A stretch of 64,000 bases of DNA from positions 94,813 through 158,812 of the IMG/VR virus record IMGVR_UViG_3300033146_003955; one strand, given 5' to 3'. The notes beneath the pieces were generated by a model. That model was given only the letters and a program-made list of their open reading frames with translations, searched no databases and was not told the DNA's origin. The position numbers and the translations under genes were made by a program. Position 1 is the stretch's first letter. Every line of letters starts with the position of its first letter. Positions 34,303 through 41,692 of this stretch are shown piece after piece. This stretch comes from a virus.

Positions 34303-34794
34303 CTATTTAGATAATAAGTCTTTCGCAATATTATTATTTTGTTTGTTTTTTCTTAAATTTAATTCTTCATTATCATATATAACTTTTCCATTTGCAGATA
34401 TAAATATATCACTATCTATAAAAAAATTAGCAATAAGAGAAATATCAGATTGTGGTCTCTTTTTATTAAATAATGCTTCAACAGTTTTTTTAAAACCAAT
34501 ATCAACTTGATAATATTTTATTGATAATTGCTTTACAATATTTATTATCTTTTCAATGAATGGTTTTCTACTAAAATTTAATTCATTTAAAAACTCATCA
34601 ATTGTTAATTTTTCAATTTTTCCATAATAGTTTAAATATATACTAATTTTATTTTTTTTATTATTAACAAATTCTAACGTAATTTTTCTTTTTTCGTCTT
34701 CAAATATATATCTACCTGAATGTTTTGCTCCACCCGGACCATTATATACATTATCGTTTATTAACAACAATTTAGCTAAATTATTTAATTTCAT
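34303..34794 (-). CDS. small protein with AKxLL motif at both ends, unknown
   Basis: The 163-residue product carries the recurring motif twice: NLAKLLLINDN at the N-terminus and IAKDLLSK at the C-terminus. The middle is a beta-rich region (KHSGRYIFEDEKRKITLEFV) then helices. It overlaps the upstream gene by 14 nt. Unknown function. Confidence 0.6.
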   Translation of the reverse strand: MKLNNLAKLLLINDNVYNGPGGAKHSGRYIFEDEKRKITLEFVNNKKNKISIYLNYYGKIEKLTIDEFLNELNFSRKPFIEKIINIVKQLSIKYYQVDIGFKKTVEALFNKKRPQSDISLIANFFIDSDIFISANGKVIYDNEELNLRKNKQNNNIAKDLLSK

Positions 34795-35128
34795 TTGTTC
34801 CTTTAATATGTGTAAAATATCTACACAGAGAATTTTTACTTATAGGGGAGTTTGTAATCTCACAACGCTGATATATTAAATGAATATAATATTCAGCACT
34901 CGTATTATACTCTTCAGCAGAGACGTAAACTTTATCATCATAAATATAAGCCATAATCATCCGTCTTATACCATTTTCACTCTTCTCTATCTCTATAACT
35001 GAGGAAGCATAAGAAAGTATATAGGGAAGAGATTTAATTCGTTCAATTTCTATTTCTTCTCTCACATGATTACAATCAAGGCATGTATTTTCAAGTAGAA
35101 GGTTTTTAGCTATATCACCTATATTCAT
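34781..35128 (-). CDS. small Cys-containing protein with AKxLL motif, unknown
   Basis: The 115-residue product begins MNIGDIAKNLLLENTCLDC: the AKxLL motif followed by a CxxC. Two more cysteines near the end (YQRCE, SLCRYF) complete a possible Cys4 metal site. It is the first gene after the structured 137-nt leader at 35145-35281, whose closing stem ends at the GGAG. Confidence 0.6.
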   Translation of the reverse strand: MNIGDIAKNLLLENTCLDCNHVREEIEIERIKSLPYILSYASSVIEIEKSENGIRRMIMAYIYDDKVYVSAEEYNTSAEYYIHLIYQRCEITNSPISKNSLCRYFTHIKGTNEIK

Positions 35129-35144
35129 TTTTTAATAAAGTCTC

Positions 35145-35281
35145 CACATGTTTTAATCTCTAGTATATCTTATACTCAGTGTGTCTTGGAATACCATTCT
35201 ATACTTAATAAGTTACCTATACTATCTTGCCATACTATCTCAGTATCATTATGATAGTAGTGGAAGCAATTAAAACATGTG
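35145..35281 (-). ncRNA. candidate structured RNA leader closed by a 13-bp stem
   Basis: CACATGTTTTAAT and ATTAAAACATGTG (35269-35281 and 35145-35157) form a perfect 13-bp closing helix. Inside, on the leftward RNA, CTTCCAcTACTATC pairs with GATAGTATGGcAAG (35230-35263 core; 13 bp with two bulges), and AGTATA-AGA-TATACT (35162-35176) forms a second hairpin. The element ends at the GGAG of the gene starting at 35128. I do not recognise a known riboswitch or tRNA. Confidence 0.5.
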
Positions 35282-35309
35282 AAATCTTTTAATATATTAT
35301 TTATGTTTA

Positions 35310-36269
35310 TTACTTAGTTAAAATAAGCTTCCCATTTGAAACTTTAAAATCTTTAACGGCAAAACCAGCAGCCTGCTTGTGTCCACCACCACCGAATGAT
35401 TTAGCAATTATAGAGAGGTCTATATCCTCTCTTGTGGTATAAATTGAACAACCATACTCCTCATATTTCCCATTATATGTATAAGCAAGCATAAAGTCAT
35501 ATTCCTCCTCATTCCACTCAGCATCAAAGAATTGGCTATTCTTAATAAAGGTGTTGGCAACTAAAACTTTATGTCCCATAAGCTCAGCATCGAAAGCAGT
35601 AACACTTAATCCAAATTTATTCTGTTCCTTTTGATATCTATAGAGAAGTTTACCTTTATAGATAGTCTCATCTATAAAATCATTATAGAGGGCGAAATAT
35701 CTACCACTCTTAGGATTATCCCTATCCTGACTAACCATCCAAAGATTATGTAAATGAGACCAAAACATCTGCCAATTATCATCAAACTTAGGGCTTGTAC
35801 TATGCACCTTCATTCCATACTGGAAGGGGATAATTTTATTAAACCATTTTGATCTATCAGATTGATCCCATACATCATATCTACCGAGCATTCTAATATG
35901 TGTGGGCACTTTTATACCAGGATAAAAATATTGCCAGGCCAATTCGCAACCTGCAAGAGCAGCGTCAAGAACACCGCCAGTTACGTACTTCAACATATCT
36001 GAATCTATTACCGTCTTATGATGGTCAATAATATAAACTTCCCAACCATACTTCTTTTCAAACTCTTTCATGTCTTCATTAGGTTGGTAGGTAACATCAA
36101 GGAAGTATACCTTATCGCCCCTCTCAAACTCTTCGAAAGGGAATTCTTGCCCATAATTATATGGGTGCATTGTATATGCTTCCCCTGCTGTATATTCAAA
36201 ATATTCTCTTGCTATTGCACCGCTAGCAGCTCCGTCTAAATCTGCTGAGTGGTATACTATTCTTACCAT
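35310..36269 (-). CDS. DHH/DHHA1 phosphoesterase (NrnB/nanoRNase-like)
   Basis: This 319-residue protein carries the DHH family motifs: HSADLDGAASGAI (residues 7-19), a DVTYQ acidic motif near 58-62, IDHHKT near 81-86, and the DHHA1 signature GGGGHKQAAGF near 294-304. Family members cleave short oligonucleotides (nanoRNA), pAp or linear dinucleotides using manganese. All core motifs are present. A second DHH protein lies at 56196. In the phage it may recycle RNA ends or remove signalling nucleotides; the substrate is unknown. Confidence 0.8.
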   Translation of the reverse strand: MVRIVYHSADLDGAASGAIAREYFEYTAGEAYTMHPYNYGQEFPFEEFERGDKVYFLDVTYQPNEDMKEFEKKYGWEVYIIDHHKTVIDSDMLKYVTGGVLDAALAGCELAWQYFYPGIKVPTHIRMLGRYDVWDQSDRSKWFNKIIPFQYGMKVHSTSPKFDDNWQMFWSHLHNLWMVSQDRDNPKSGRYFALYNDFIDETIYKGKLLYRYQKEQNKFGLSVTAFDAELMGHKVLVANTFIKNSQFFDAEWNEEEYDFMLAYTYNGKYEEYGCSIYTTREDIDLSIIAKSFGGGGHKQAAGFAVKDFKVSNGKLILTK

Positions 36270-36270
36270 T

Positions 36271-36564
36271 TTATTCTCCTATTTTCAAATCTATTACTAT
36301 TATTTCTGATGATGCTATTTGTTGTACTTGTGTTGTAATAACATTGTCATCATCAATTATATTAAAATTACGAATTTCGTTTTGTTCTTTTAGCTGAGTT
36401 AATCTTTTTATTATTCTATTTGTTAAAATATTATGTGTTATTACGTCATTTACTTCTCCAATCATATTGCTATATATTTCTTGAATATTTAGCTGTAATT
36501 GCTCTTGAAGAGTTAGATCATCTAAAAGATATCTTTTTGCTTCTACATCTGGCGTTTCTTTCAT
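36271..36564 (-). CDS. small helical protein with AKxLL motif, unknown
   Basis: The 97-residue product begins MKETPDVEAKRYLLDDLTLQ and is helical to about 65, then strand-like (SSEIIVIDLKIGE). It overlaps the upstream Cys-rich gene by 4 nt and lies 1 nt before the DHH gene. Confidence 0.6.
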   Translation of the reverse strand: MKETPDVEAKRYLLDDLTLQEQLQLNIQEIYSNMIGEVNDVITHNILTNRIIKRLTQLKEQNEIRNFNIIDDDNVITTQVQQIASSEIIVIDLKIGE

Positions 36565-36860
36565 TTATTCTGTTCATTTCTTCTTTTCATTAAAAATACA
36601 CTCTTTTCTTCTTTTCCCATCCAATGGCTGCAACCGCCAATATCTGGTATTTTCCACCTTCTACCTGGAGCTGAACATCCAAAATCGCCATGGAAAAGGT
36701 CTCTACGAAGTTTTAGCTTCTTTGCTTCATTGTCATCTATTAAAGAATCTTTAGACCAATCTATATAGTGATTTCTGCTACAAGCTAATCTCCAAGCACA
36801 GGAGATACATTCTTTACCGGCTAGGAGAAACTTTATGCCTTCAATATCCGTAGAATTCAT
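36561..36860 (-). CDS. small cysteine-rich protein, unknown
   Basis: The 99-residue product has a motif-like start (DIEGIKFLLAGK) followed by CISCAWRLAC, then FGCSAPGRRW and GGCSHW: five cysteines that could bind zinc or an iron-sulfur cluster. It overlaps the upstream paralogue-like Cys-rich gene by 20 nt. Confidence 0.6.
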   Translation of the reverse strand: MNSTDIEGIKFLLAGKECISCAWRLACSRNHYIDWSKDSLIDDNEAKKLKLRRDLFHGDFGCSAPGRRWKIPDIGGCSHWMGKEEKSVFLMKRRNEQNK

Positions 36861-37074
36861 GTGGTTTTTTATCCTTATTATATCCTATATCAGGATTCAC
36901 GCGTCCATATCTATTTTTATCACTTGACCAGTCCCAACATATTCTCTCATTAGGGAATTGGGTATTAAACCATAAACATATAGCCCCATCATAAGGACTG
37001 TCATTATAACCCATACAATTATCACAAGTCTTCCCCTCCAAGAGATTTTTTGCAACAATATTACTACTTTCCAT
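36841..37074 (-). CDS. small cysteine-rich protein with AKxLL motif, unknown
   Basis: The 77-residue product begins MESSNIVAKNLLEGKTCDNC and has two further cysteines (AICLWF, RICWDW). It shares the layout of motif, CxxC and two later Cys with the genes at 34781 and 36561, suggesting a small metal-binding family. It overlaps both neighbours. Confidence 0.6.
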   Translation of the reverse strand: MESSNIVAKNLLEGKTCDNCMGYNDSPYDGAICLWFNTQFPNERICWDWSSDKNRYGRVNPDIGYNKDKKPHEFYGY

Positions 37075-37591
37075 TTTTAGCCTTTAGCATATCTCCTATA
37101 GAGCAACCTTCATCATATTTTTCTTCTTTTTTCTTTTTCTTATAATCAAATTCAGGTTTCTCATCCCAACCATGAGCTTTCCTATGAACGTTGCCGACTC
37201 CTACGCCTTTGCTCATCATACTTTGAAGTGCAGCTTTTTCAAACTGTTTATACTCAGTAATGAAATCGAGGGGCGAACCACCAAACTTCTCTTGATATTC
37301 TTCGTGGGCACTAGTAAGATGCATTAGGCCAGTTAGGTCCTGCCCGTCTTTAACACGGAGAGCCATTAGATGAGGCATTAATTTAACAAAGAAATCATTT
37401 TTCTCTTTAGCAGTTTTGACATGTTCATCTTTCACACGAAAGATAAATTTTTCGTCAGTCTTCTCAAACATATTGTTAAATTCTTCCCAAGTTGCCTCAT
37501 CTTTAAGTTGTCCTATAAAAGACTTAACACCAAGATATTTAAACGTAACACCAACTTTACTTTTGTTAACAACTTTAACTTTTACATCCAC
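37064..37591 (-). CDS. protein of unknown function
   Basis: The 175-residue product is beta-rich at first (KVKVVNKSKVGVTFKYLGV), then helical, with a His/Gly/Lys-rich tail ending SIGDMLKAKNGK, again related to the recurring AK motif. It overlaps both neighbours by about 10 nt. No enzymatic signature. Confidence 0.6.
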   Translation of the reverse strand: MDVKVKVVNKSKVGVTFKYLGVKSFIGQLKDEATWEEFNNMFEKTDEKFIFRVKDEHVKTAKEKNDFFVKLMPHLMALRVKDGQDLTGLMHLTSAHEEYQEKFGGSPLDFITEYKQFEKAALQSMMSKGVGVGNVHRKAHGWDEKPEFDYKKKKKEEKYDEGCSIGDMLKAKNGK

Positions 37592-37905
37592 CGTCCGTCA
37601 TCTCCTTTCAATAATATTGCTTTAGCTTTTATATCTCCATCAACTACGTGAAAAGTATTCTCCCTATTTATTTCGGCAAACTTTTTAAAATCAGAAATAT
37701 AACCACTAATAAATTTCCCTGTATCTGGTTGATAAATAGAATATTCTAATACAGTTACGTCATCATCTTTGTGTACTTTATCTATATATAAATATGCATC
37801 CATGTTTTTAAATTTACCATATAAAATTTTCTCTTCATCAAAAAAACTTATGATATCAAACATATTAAGCACTTTTCTTTCCACACCATTTTCAACTATA
37901 TACAT
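37582..37905 (-). CDS. small protein with C-terminal AKxILL motif, unknown
   Basis: The 107-residue product is acidic and beta-rich (DAYLYIDKVHKDDDVTVLEY) and ends GDIKAKAILLKGDDGRW. The motif occupies the C-terminus here, unlike the neighbours. It overlaps both adjoining genes. Confidence 0.6.
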   Translation of the reverse strand: MYIVENGVERKVLNMFDIISFFDEEKILYGKFKNMDAYLYIDKVHKDDDVTVLEYSIYQPDTGKFISGYISDFKKFAEINRENTFHVVDGDIKAKAILLKGDDGRWM

Positions 37906-38243
37906 TTAACCTCCAGGAGAGAAATCTTAGCTTTAAGCATATCATCAATTGTATGTACTTCACCCCCAATACAAAGGCCAAGCCATTCCTCTATAAATGT
38001 ATCTATATGTATAAGATCATTACCATGTCTTACCGTTTTATTATCCATATTATAGATAGAGAAGTTAACTTCATCATCCCTAATACTGTGTATAATAGTA
38101 ATAATATTGATTGCACGACCGTCACTCCACTCCACTTGCCATTGAAACATTCTTTCATTAAGTAGGAGACTGCAAGTGTTTTTGAGGCCAAGAGATGAAA
38201 AATCATGTTTATTATATTTATGCAAGCTCTTCCACCAATTCAT
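37896..38243 (-). CDS. small protein with C-terminal LKAKISLL motif, unknown
   Basis: The 115-residue product begins MNWWKSLHKYNKHDF, has a beta-rich centre (FQWQVEWSDGRAINIITII) and ends TIDDMLKAKISLLEVKCI. It overlaps the upstream gene by 26 nt. Confidence 0.6.
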   Translation of the reverse strand: MNWWKSLHKYNKHDFSSLGLKNTCSLLLNERMFQWQVEWSDGRAINIITIIHSIRDDEVNFSIYNMDNKTVRHGNDLIHIDTFIEEWLGLCIGGEVHTIDDMLKAKISLLEVKCI

Positions 38244-38634
38244 TTAATTTATCCGTAACTGCTTGAACTTTAGAAACATCTGTATTACTCTCTATCAACT
38301 TAATAAGTTTCTCAAGTGTTATTGACGCAATAGATTTCTCTGTAAAGAGTGCATAGACTAGTTCAAACTTGGCTAATATAATATTGTCTGTAACAACAGT
38401 TCTGTTAATTTTTATAAATCGGTCTTGTCGATATGCATCTCGCATAAATACTCTAAACTCTTCATTTTCAACTAAATTGGAATCAAAATAAAGAGTTTTG
38501 GTGTTAGGTATTTCTTGGGAGCCAATGTTTATTGTAGGTCTTTTATCATAACCGGGGCCTTTAGTTTTAAAAGAGTAAAACTCCTCGTATCCTTCCATCT
38601 CAACTAACATTAATGTTTCTATGGGTACTCTCAT
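38218..38634 (-). CDS. protein of unknown function
   Basis: The 138-residue product shows a beta N-terminus (ETLMLVEMEGYEEFYSFKTK) and a helical C-terminus (LEKLIKLIESNTDVSKVQAV). It lies 1 nt after the upstream gene. It has no cysteines or known motif. Confidence 0.6.
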   Translation of the reverse strand: MRVPIETLMLVEMEGYEEFYSFKTKGPGYDKRPTINIGSQEIPNTKTLYFDSNLVENEEFRVFMRDAYRQDRFIKINRTVVTDNIILAKFELVYALFTEKSIASITLEKLIKLIESNTDVSKVQAVTDKLNELVEELA

Positions 38635-38635
38635 G

Positions 38636-38998
38636 TTAATCCCTTGCTAATAGCATTTTTGTAACTTCTGCCTGCATGTCCACTCTACTTTCAATTATAC
38701 TTAAAGCCTCAGCATAGTGGAAGGTGGTTGTACTTTTATGTTTACAGTAAACCATAGCTGACCAAAAGTCTTCTTCTTTATTTAATCCTCTTCCAATATT
38801 AATCATAACTGGTTCATTGTCGAACTCAAATACTAGTGTACCACCAGCATATTCAGCTACTCTCTTTTTATCATATATTTGTTTAATATAAAGAGACATA
38901 TCTTTTGTACGAAGAGGATTTGGATCAGGTATGCCCATTAAAGTGTTTACTCGTCTACTTGGAATACCAGAAAAAAATTTGTTATATATATTTACCAT
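38636..38998 (-). CDS. small protein with C-terminal MLLARD, unknown
   Basis: The 120-residue product has an alpha/beta body (GGTLVFEFDNEPVMINIGRG) and ends EVTKMLLARD, similar to the recurring motif. It overlaps the upstream gene by 7 nt. Confidence 0.6.
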   Translation of the reverse strand: MVNIYNKFFSGIPSRRVNTLMGIPDPNPLRTKDMSLYIKQIYDKKRVAEYAGGTLVFEFDNEPVMINIGRGLNKEEDFWSAMVYCKHKSTTTFHYAEALSIIESRVDMQAEVTKMLLARD

Positions 38999-39975
38999 CG
39001 ACCACTCCTCCTATCTAACATCTCAAAAAGTTCATCTATGGTTTTATATCTGGAACCATTGAACTCTATAATTTTTAGTCCAGCTTCAATAAAATGGTCA
39101 AAAATGAAGTTTCTTTGTTTTGTAGTAATTTTGTGTTGCTTCCTCATAATGAAGTTGTCGCTAGTAAGTTTAATCCAACCACTATTTTCTAAATCGTCCT
39201 CATCACCAGGTGAGAGACCTAATTCAGCCAAGTGTTGAGCAAGATTTATATGACCCATATATTCGCATGGGTAGAAGGTACCTTTAGGGTTAATCCACCC
39301 ATGAGCACTTTCCCCAGCTTCTCCTTCTGTAACAACAGCATTATCAATCCTATCCATCCTTTCAATGAATTCGTCTATATCTACTTCTACATTATTTTTC
39401 TCAACATATCCCCGAAAAGTATCAATAGCGGAGGTGGAAGTAAATTTATTTGAATCAAATTTCTCATACATTTCTTTCTCAATTTCATCGAAAGTATGAT
39501 CTGAAAGTTCACAGATGATGGTTAATTGTTTGAGATAGTCAAATTTCTTTTTCTCGAGAGAGATAGCACTACTTCTAACTTCTCTTTCAATATCATAGAT
39601 GTCTTCCGAATCACCTTTATCAAGACTTCGAATCATATTCTTTCTAAGATAATAATCATATTCCATTTTATCAACTTGGAGTTCAATATATCTATCTTTT
39701 AATTTGTAAAACCATTCCTCAACTGTTGTACCTTGATAATCATCTTCATCATCTGTAAGGTTGAGAGTATGATCACCTTCACGAGTATCACCAACAAGAT
39801 GCATATCACCTTCAAATAGTTTAACAGCCAATTCGGTAGGCATATTAAGACCTTCTTTGGTTGTCCTTAGTGCATGCACTATATTACCTTCCTCCCAGAA
39901 GGCTCTCATGATTGTATTCATATTTTCACCAGTTGTCCAGAATGCTACTCTCTCCACCAATTCAGCTTCTTCCAC
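38992..39975 (-). CDS. protein with HGWINPxG domain, unknown
   Basis: This 327-residue protein starts at GTG with AAGGAG 6 nt upstream. The N-terminal two thirds are acidic and helical. Residues about 225-260 hold AHGWINPKGTFYPCEYMGHI, a HGWIxPxGxFYxCxxxxH arrangement I associate with an uncharacterised phage/bacterial domain that often carries the same Cys and His. The C-terminus is basic and helical (TKQRNFIFDHFIEAGLK). No function can be assigned. Confidence 0.6.
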   Translation of the reverse strand: MEEAELVERVAFWTTGENMNTIMRAFWEEGNIVHALRTTKEGLNMPTELAVKLFEGDMHLVGDTREGDHTLNLTDDEDDYQGTTVEEWFYKLKDRYIELQVDKMEYDYYLRKNMIRSLDKGDSEDIYDIEREVRSSAISLEKKKFDYLKQLTIICELSDHTFDEIEKEMYEKFDSNKFTSTSAIDTFRGYVEKNNVEVDIDEFIERMDRIDNAVVTEGEAGESAHGWINPKGTFYPCEYMGHINLAQHLAELGLSPGDEDDLENSGWIKLTSDNFIMRKQHKITTKQRNFIFDHFIEAGLKIIEFNGSRYKTIDELFEMLDRRSGRW

Positions 39976-39985
39976 TTTGCACTCC

Positions 39986-40261
39986 TTATACTTTCAACTC
40001 TTCAACTAATTTATTATACTCTTGTTTGATTTTGTCAGCTTCGTCTGCCCAATACATAAAAGAAGGATCATTTTCATAATCATTCAACTCTCCAGACAAT
40101 TCCGACAAACTACATTGACACGAAATCATTTCATTATATTTTTTGACTAATTTATCAAAATAGGAGAGGGATTCTAATTTAGCTAAATCACTTCTCAATC
40201 TTTTTAATTCTTGTTCCTTATGGATCAGTCTCTTATATCTCTTACTAAATATAATTTTCAT
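39986..40261 (-). CDS. coiled-coil protein, unknown
   Basis: From ATG 40261 (AGGAG, 5-nt spacing) the product has 91 residues, basic at first, then a coiled coil (KEQELKRLRSDLAKLESL, ADKIKQEYNKLVEEL). The in-frame GTG at 40267 overlaps the RBS and is unlikely. Confidence 0.6.
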   Translation of the reverse strand: MKIIFSKRYKRLIHKEQELKRLRSDLAKLESLSYFDKLVKKYNEMISCQCSLSELSGELNDYENDPSFMYWADEADKIKQEYNKLVEELKV

Positions 40262-40283
40262 CTTCACTCCTATTTAAAATAAT

Positions 40284-40313
40284 TGGTAAAAGGGACCGAA
40301 GCCCCTCTTACCA
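40284..40313 (-). terminator. UUCG-loop hairpin at the stop of the nucleotidyltransferase C-half
   Basis: TGGTAAGAGGGGC-TTCG-GTCCCTTTTACCA forms a 13-bp stem with two G-U pairs and a UUCG tetraloop. The TAA stop of the upstream gene lies within the stem. Leftward it is followed by ATTATTTT, a weak T-tract; rightward by GTTTTTT, so it may act in both directions. Confidence 0.7.
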
Positions 40314-41447
40314 GTTTTTTGCGATTGTCAGTGCTTCTTCAAAAGTGGTAATCTCTTCACCAAGCTGAAGTTCACTGATGTGATTAAGAATCTCTTTGAA
40401 AAGAGGTCCTGGCTTGAAACCCATATCGATAAGATGCCGGCCAGAAATAAGTGGTTCTGGCAGTTCAATCTGATCTTCAAGAGTCCCAACAAAGGATTTA
40501 ACTTTCTCAACCCAATCAAGTTTAGTCAGACAAGGCTCAGCACAAATTGCACTTTCAGTATCTGCTTTAGAAACAATAACAAGACTATCAAGTCTCTCAT
40601 CTGCAACAAGTCTACGCAGAGTTGATTTCTTCATTTCCTTAGCATATTTAATTCTCATATGATTTTCAACGAGCCAAACAATATCATTAGTTTCCTTACT
40701 TGAGAATCTCAGCCTGTTAAGTATGTCCCTTGCAATTTCAGCACCAGCTTTATCATGACCATGAGCTTTAATCATACCATCTTCGATAGTAAAAGTGGCA
40801 GGTTTTCCAATGTCATGAAGCAGCGCAGCCCAAAGAAGAATAACATTATCAGTCTCCTTCCTAACAGCATCAAGAGTCATCATAGAATGTACACCTACCG
40901 AACCTTCACTGTGCCATTTAGGTGCTTGTTCACATCTCCAAAGTTTCTCAACTTCAGGAAGGATTGGTTCAAGCAGACCAGATGCTCTAAGCATTTCAAT
41001 ACCAATAGATGGTTTAGGAGCCATAAGCATTTTATTCATTTCATCGTGAATTCTCTCCTGAGATACAGAATCAATTTCACCAGCATGTTTCTTAATTGCT
41101 CCCCAAGAAGCCTCATCAAGTTTGAAATCAAACTTCGAAGTGAAGCGGATCGCCCTAAGCATACGAAGTTTATCTTCTTCGATTCTTCTCTTAGGGGAAC
41201 CAACAAATTTAACCAGTCCGTTCATAAGGTCTTTTTCACCATGAGTAAAATCAAAAATCTCTTCACTAATAGGATCAAAGAAAAGTGCATTCATAGTAAG
41301 GTCTCTTCTCATAGCATCTTCCTTCATTGAAGAGAACTCAACACTATCAGGCCTACGACCGTCACTTTCCAAAGTTATACATTCACCTTCTGGATGGATG
41401 CAGTGCCCCTCAAACCATTTACATTTATTACACATTGTTTTGTTCAT
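40308..41447 (-). CDS. cca: tRNA nucleotidyltransferase/poly(A) polymerase, C-terminal half of a split gene
   Basis: This 379-residue protein lacks the catalytic GG...DxD start but has the rest of the enzyme: DGRRPDSVEF (29-38), EDAMRRDLTMNAL (43-55), neck and body helices, and an HD domain (LLHDIGK at 209-215). The missing N-terminal part is encoded at 42668-43003. Residues 1-28 are foreign to the family and Cys-rich (MCNKCKWFEGHCIHPEGEC). Its own promoter TTGGAC-16-TATAAT stands 6 nt before the ATG. The two products probably reassemble, as in other split phage enzymes; that is inference. CCA addition or polyadenylation cannot be told apart here. Confidence 0.85.
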   Translation of the reverse strand: MNKTMCNKCKWFEGHCIHPEGECITLESDGRRPDSVEFSSMKEDAMRRDLTMNALFFDPISEEIFDFTHGEKDLMNGLVKFVGSPKRRIEEDKLRMLRAIRFTSKFDFKLDEASWGAIKKHAGEIDSVSQERIHDEMNKMLMAPKPSIGIEMLRASGLLEPILPEVEKLWRCEQAPKWHSEGSVGVHSMMTLDAVRKETDNVILLWAALLHDIGKPATFTIEDGMIKAHGHDKAGAEIARDILNRLRFSSKETNDIVWLVENHMRIKYAKEMKKSTLRRLVADERLDSLVIVSKADTESAICAEPCLTKLDWVEKVKSFVGTLEDQIELPEPLISGRHLIDMGFKPGPLFKEILNHISELQLGEEITTFEEALTIAKNW

Positions 41448-41453
41448 ATCTAT

Positions 41454-41481
41454 ATTATACCACGTTCTTTGAAATGTCCAA
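41454..41481 (-). promoter_or_regulatory. sigma70-like promoter, predicted leaderless, for the C-half
   Basis: TTGGAC (41476-41481), a 16-bp spacer and TATAAT (41454-41459) lie 6 nt before the ATG at 41447. The same architecture and much of the same sequence (TTTTGGACATTTC, GGTATAATA) precede the N-half. Confidence 0.75.
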
Positions 41482-41523
41482 AATTAAATATGCTAAAAAC
41501 ACAACCTTTTGTGGAAAGATGAC

Positions 41524-41537
41524 AAGATAACTATATA
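41524..41537 (+). promoter_or_regulatory. AAGATAA promoter-like element
   Basis: AAGATAACTATATA lies 25 nt upstream of the ATG at 41555 and closely matches the element before 3761. It gives the inserted genes their own signal on the strand opposite to the host gene. Confidence 0.45.
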
Positions 41538-41554
41538 ACAATGAAGGAGCTAAT

Positions 41555-41692
41555 ATGGAAAGTGAAAAACAAGTTAGATTGGATAAGGAGACATGGGAGA
41601 CATTGAAAATAATGTCTGTTAAAGAAAATAAATCAATGAAACAAGTTATAAAGGAAATGGTGAATGATAGAGAAAGTAATAATAAACAATAA
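41555..41692 (+). CDS. ribbon-helix-helix-like small protein in the inserted element
   Basis: A 45-residue product with a good RBS (AAGGAG, 5-nt spacing). EKQVRLDKETWETLKIMSVK, then ENKSMKQVIKEM, fits the beta-helix-helix pattern of CopG/Arc-type DNA-binding proteins. It overlaps the endonuclease gene by 29 nt, so the two form one unit. It may regulate the endonuclease; that is inference from size and position. Confidence 0.65.
   Translation: MESEKQVRLDKETWETLKIMSVKENKSMKQVIKEMVNDRESNNKQ

Noticed and set aside
40755-41330. 191-codon frame opposite to the nucleotidyltransferase C-half
   Set aside because: It lies antisense to a clearly conserved enzyme, has no RBS and resembles no protein.
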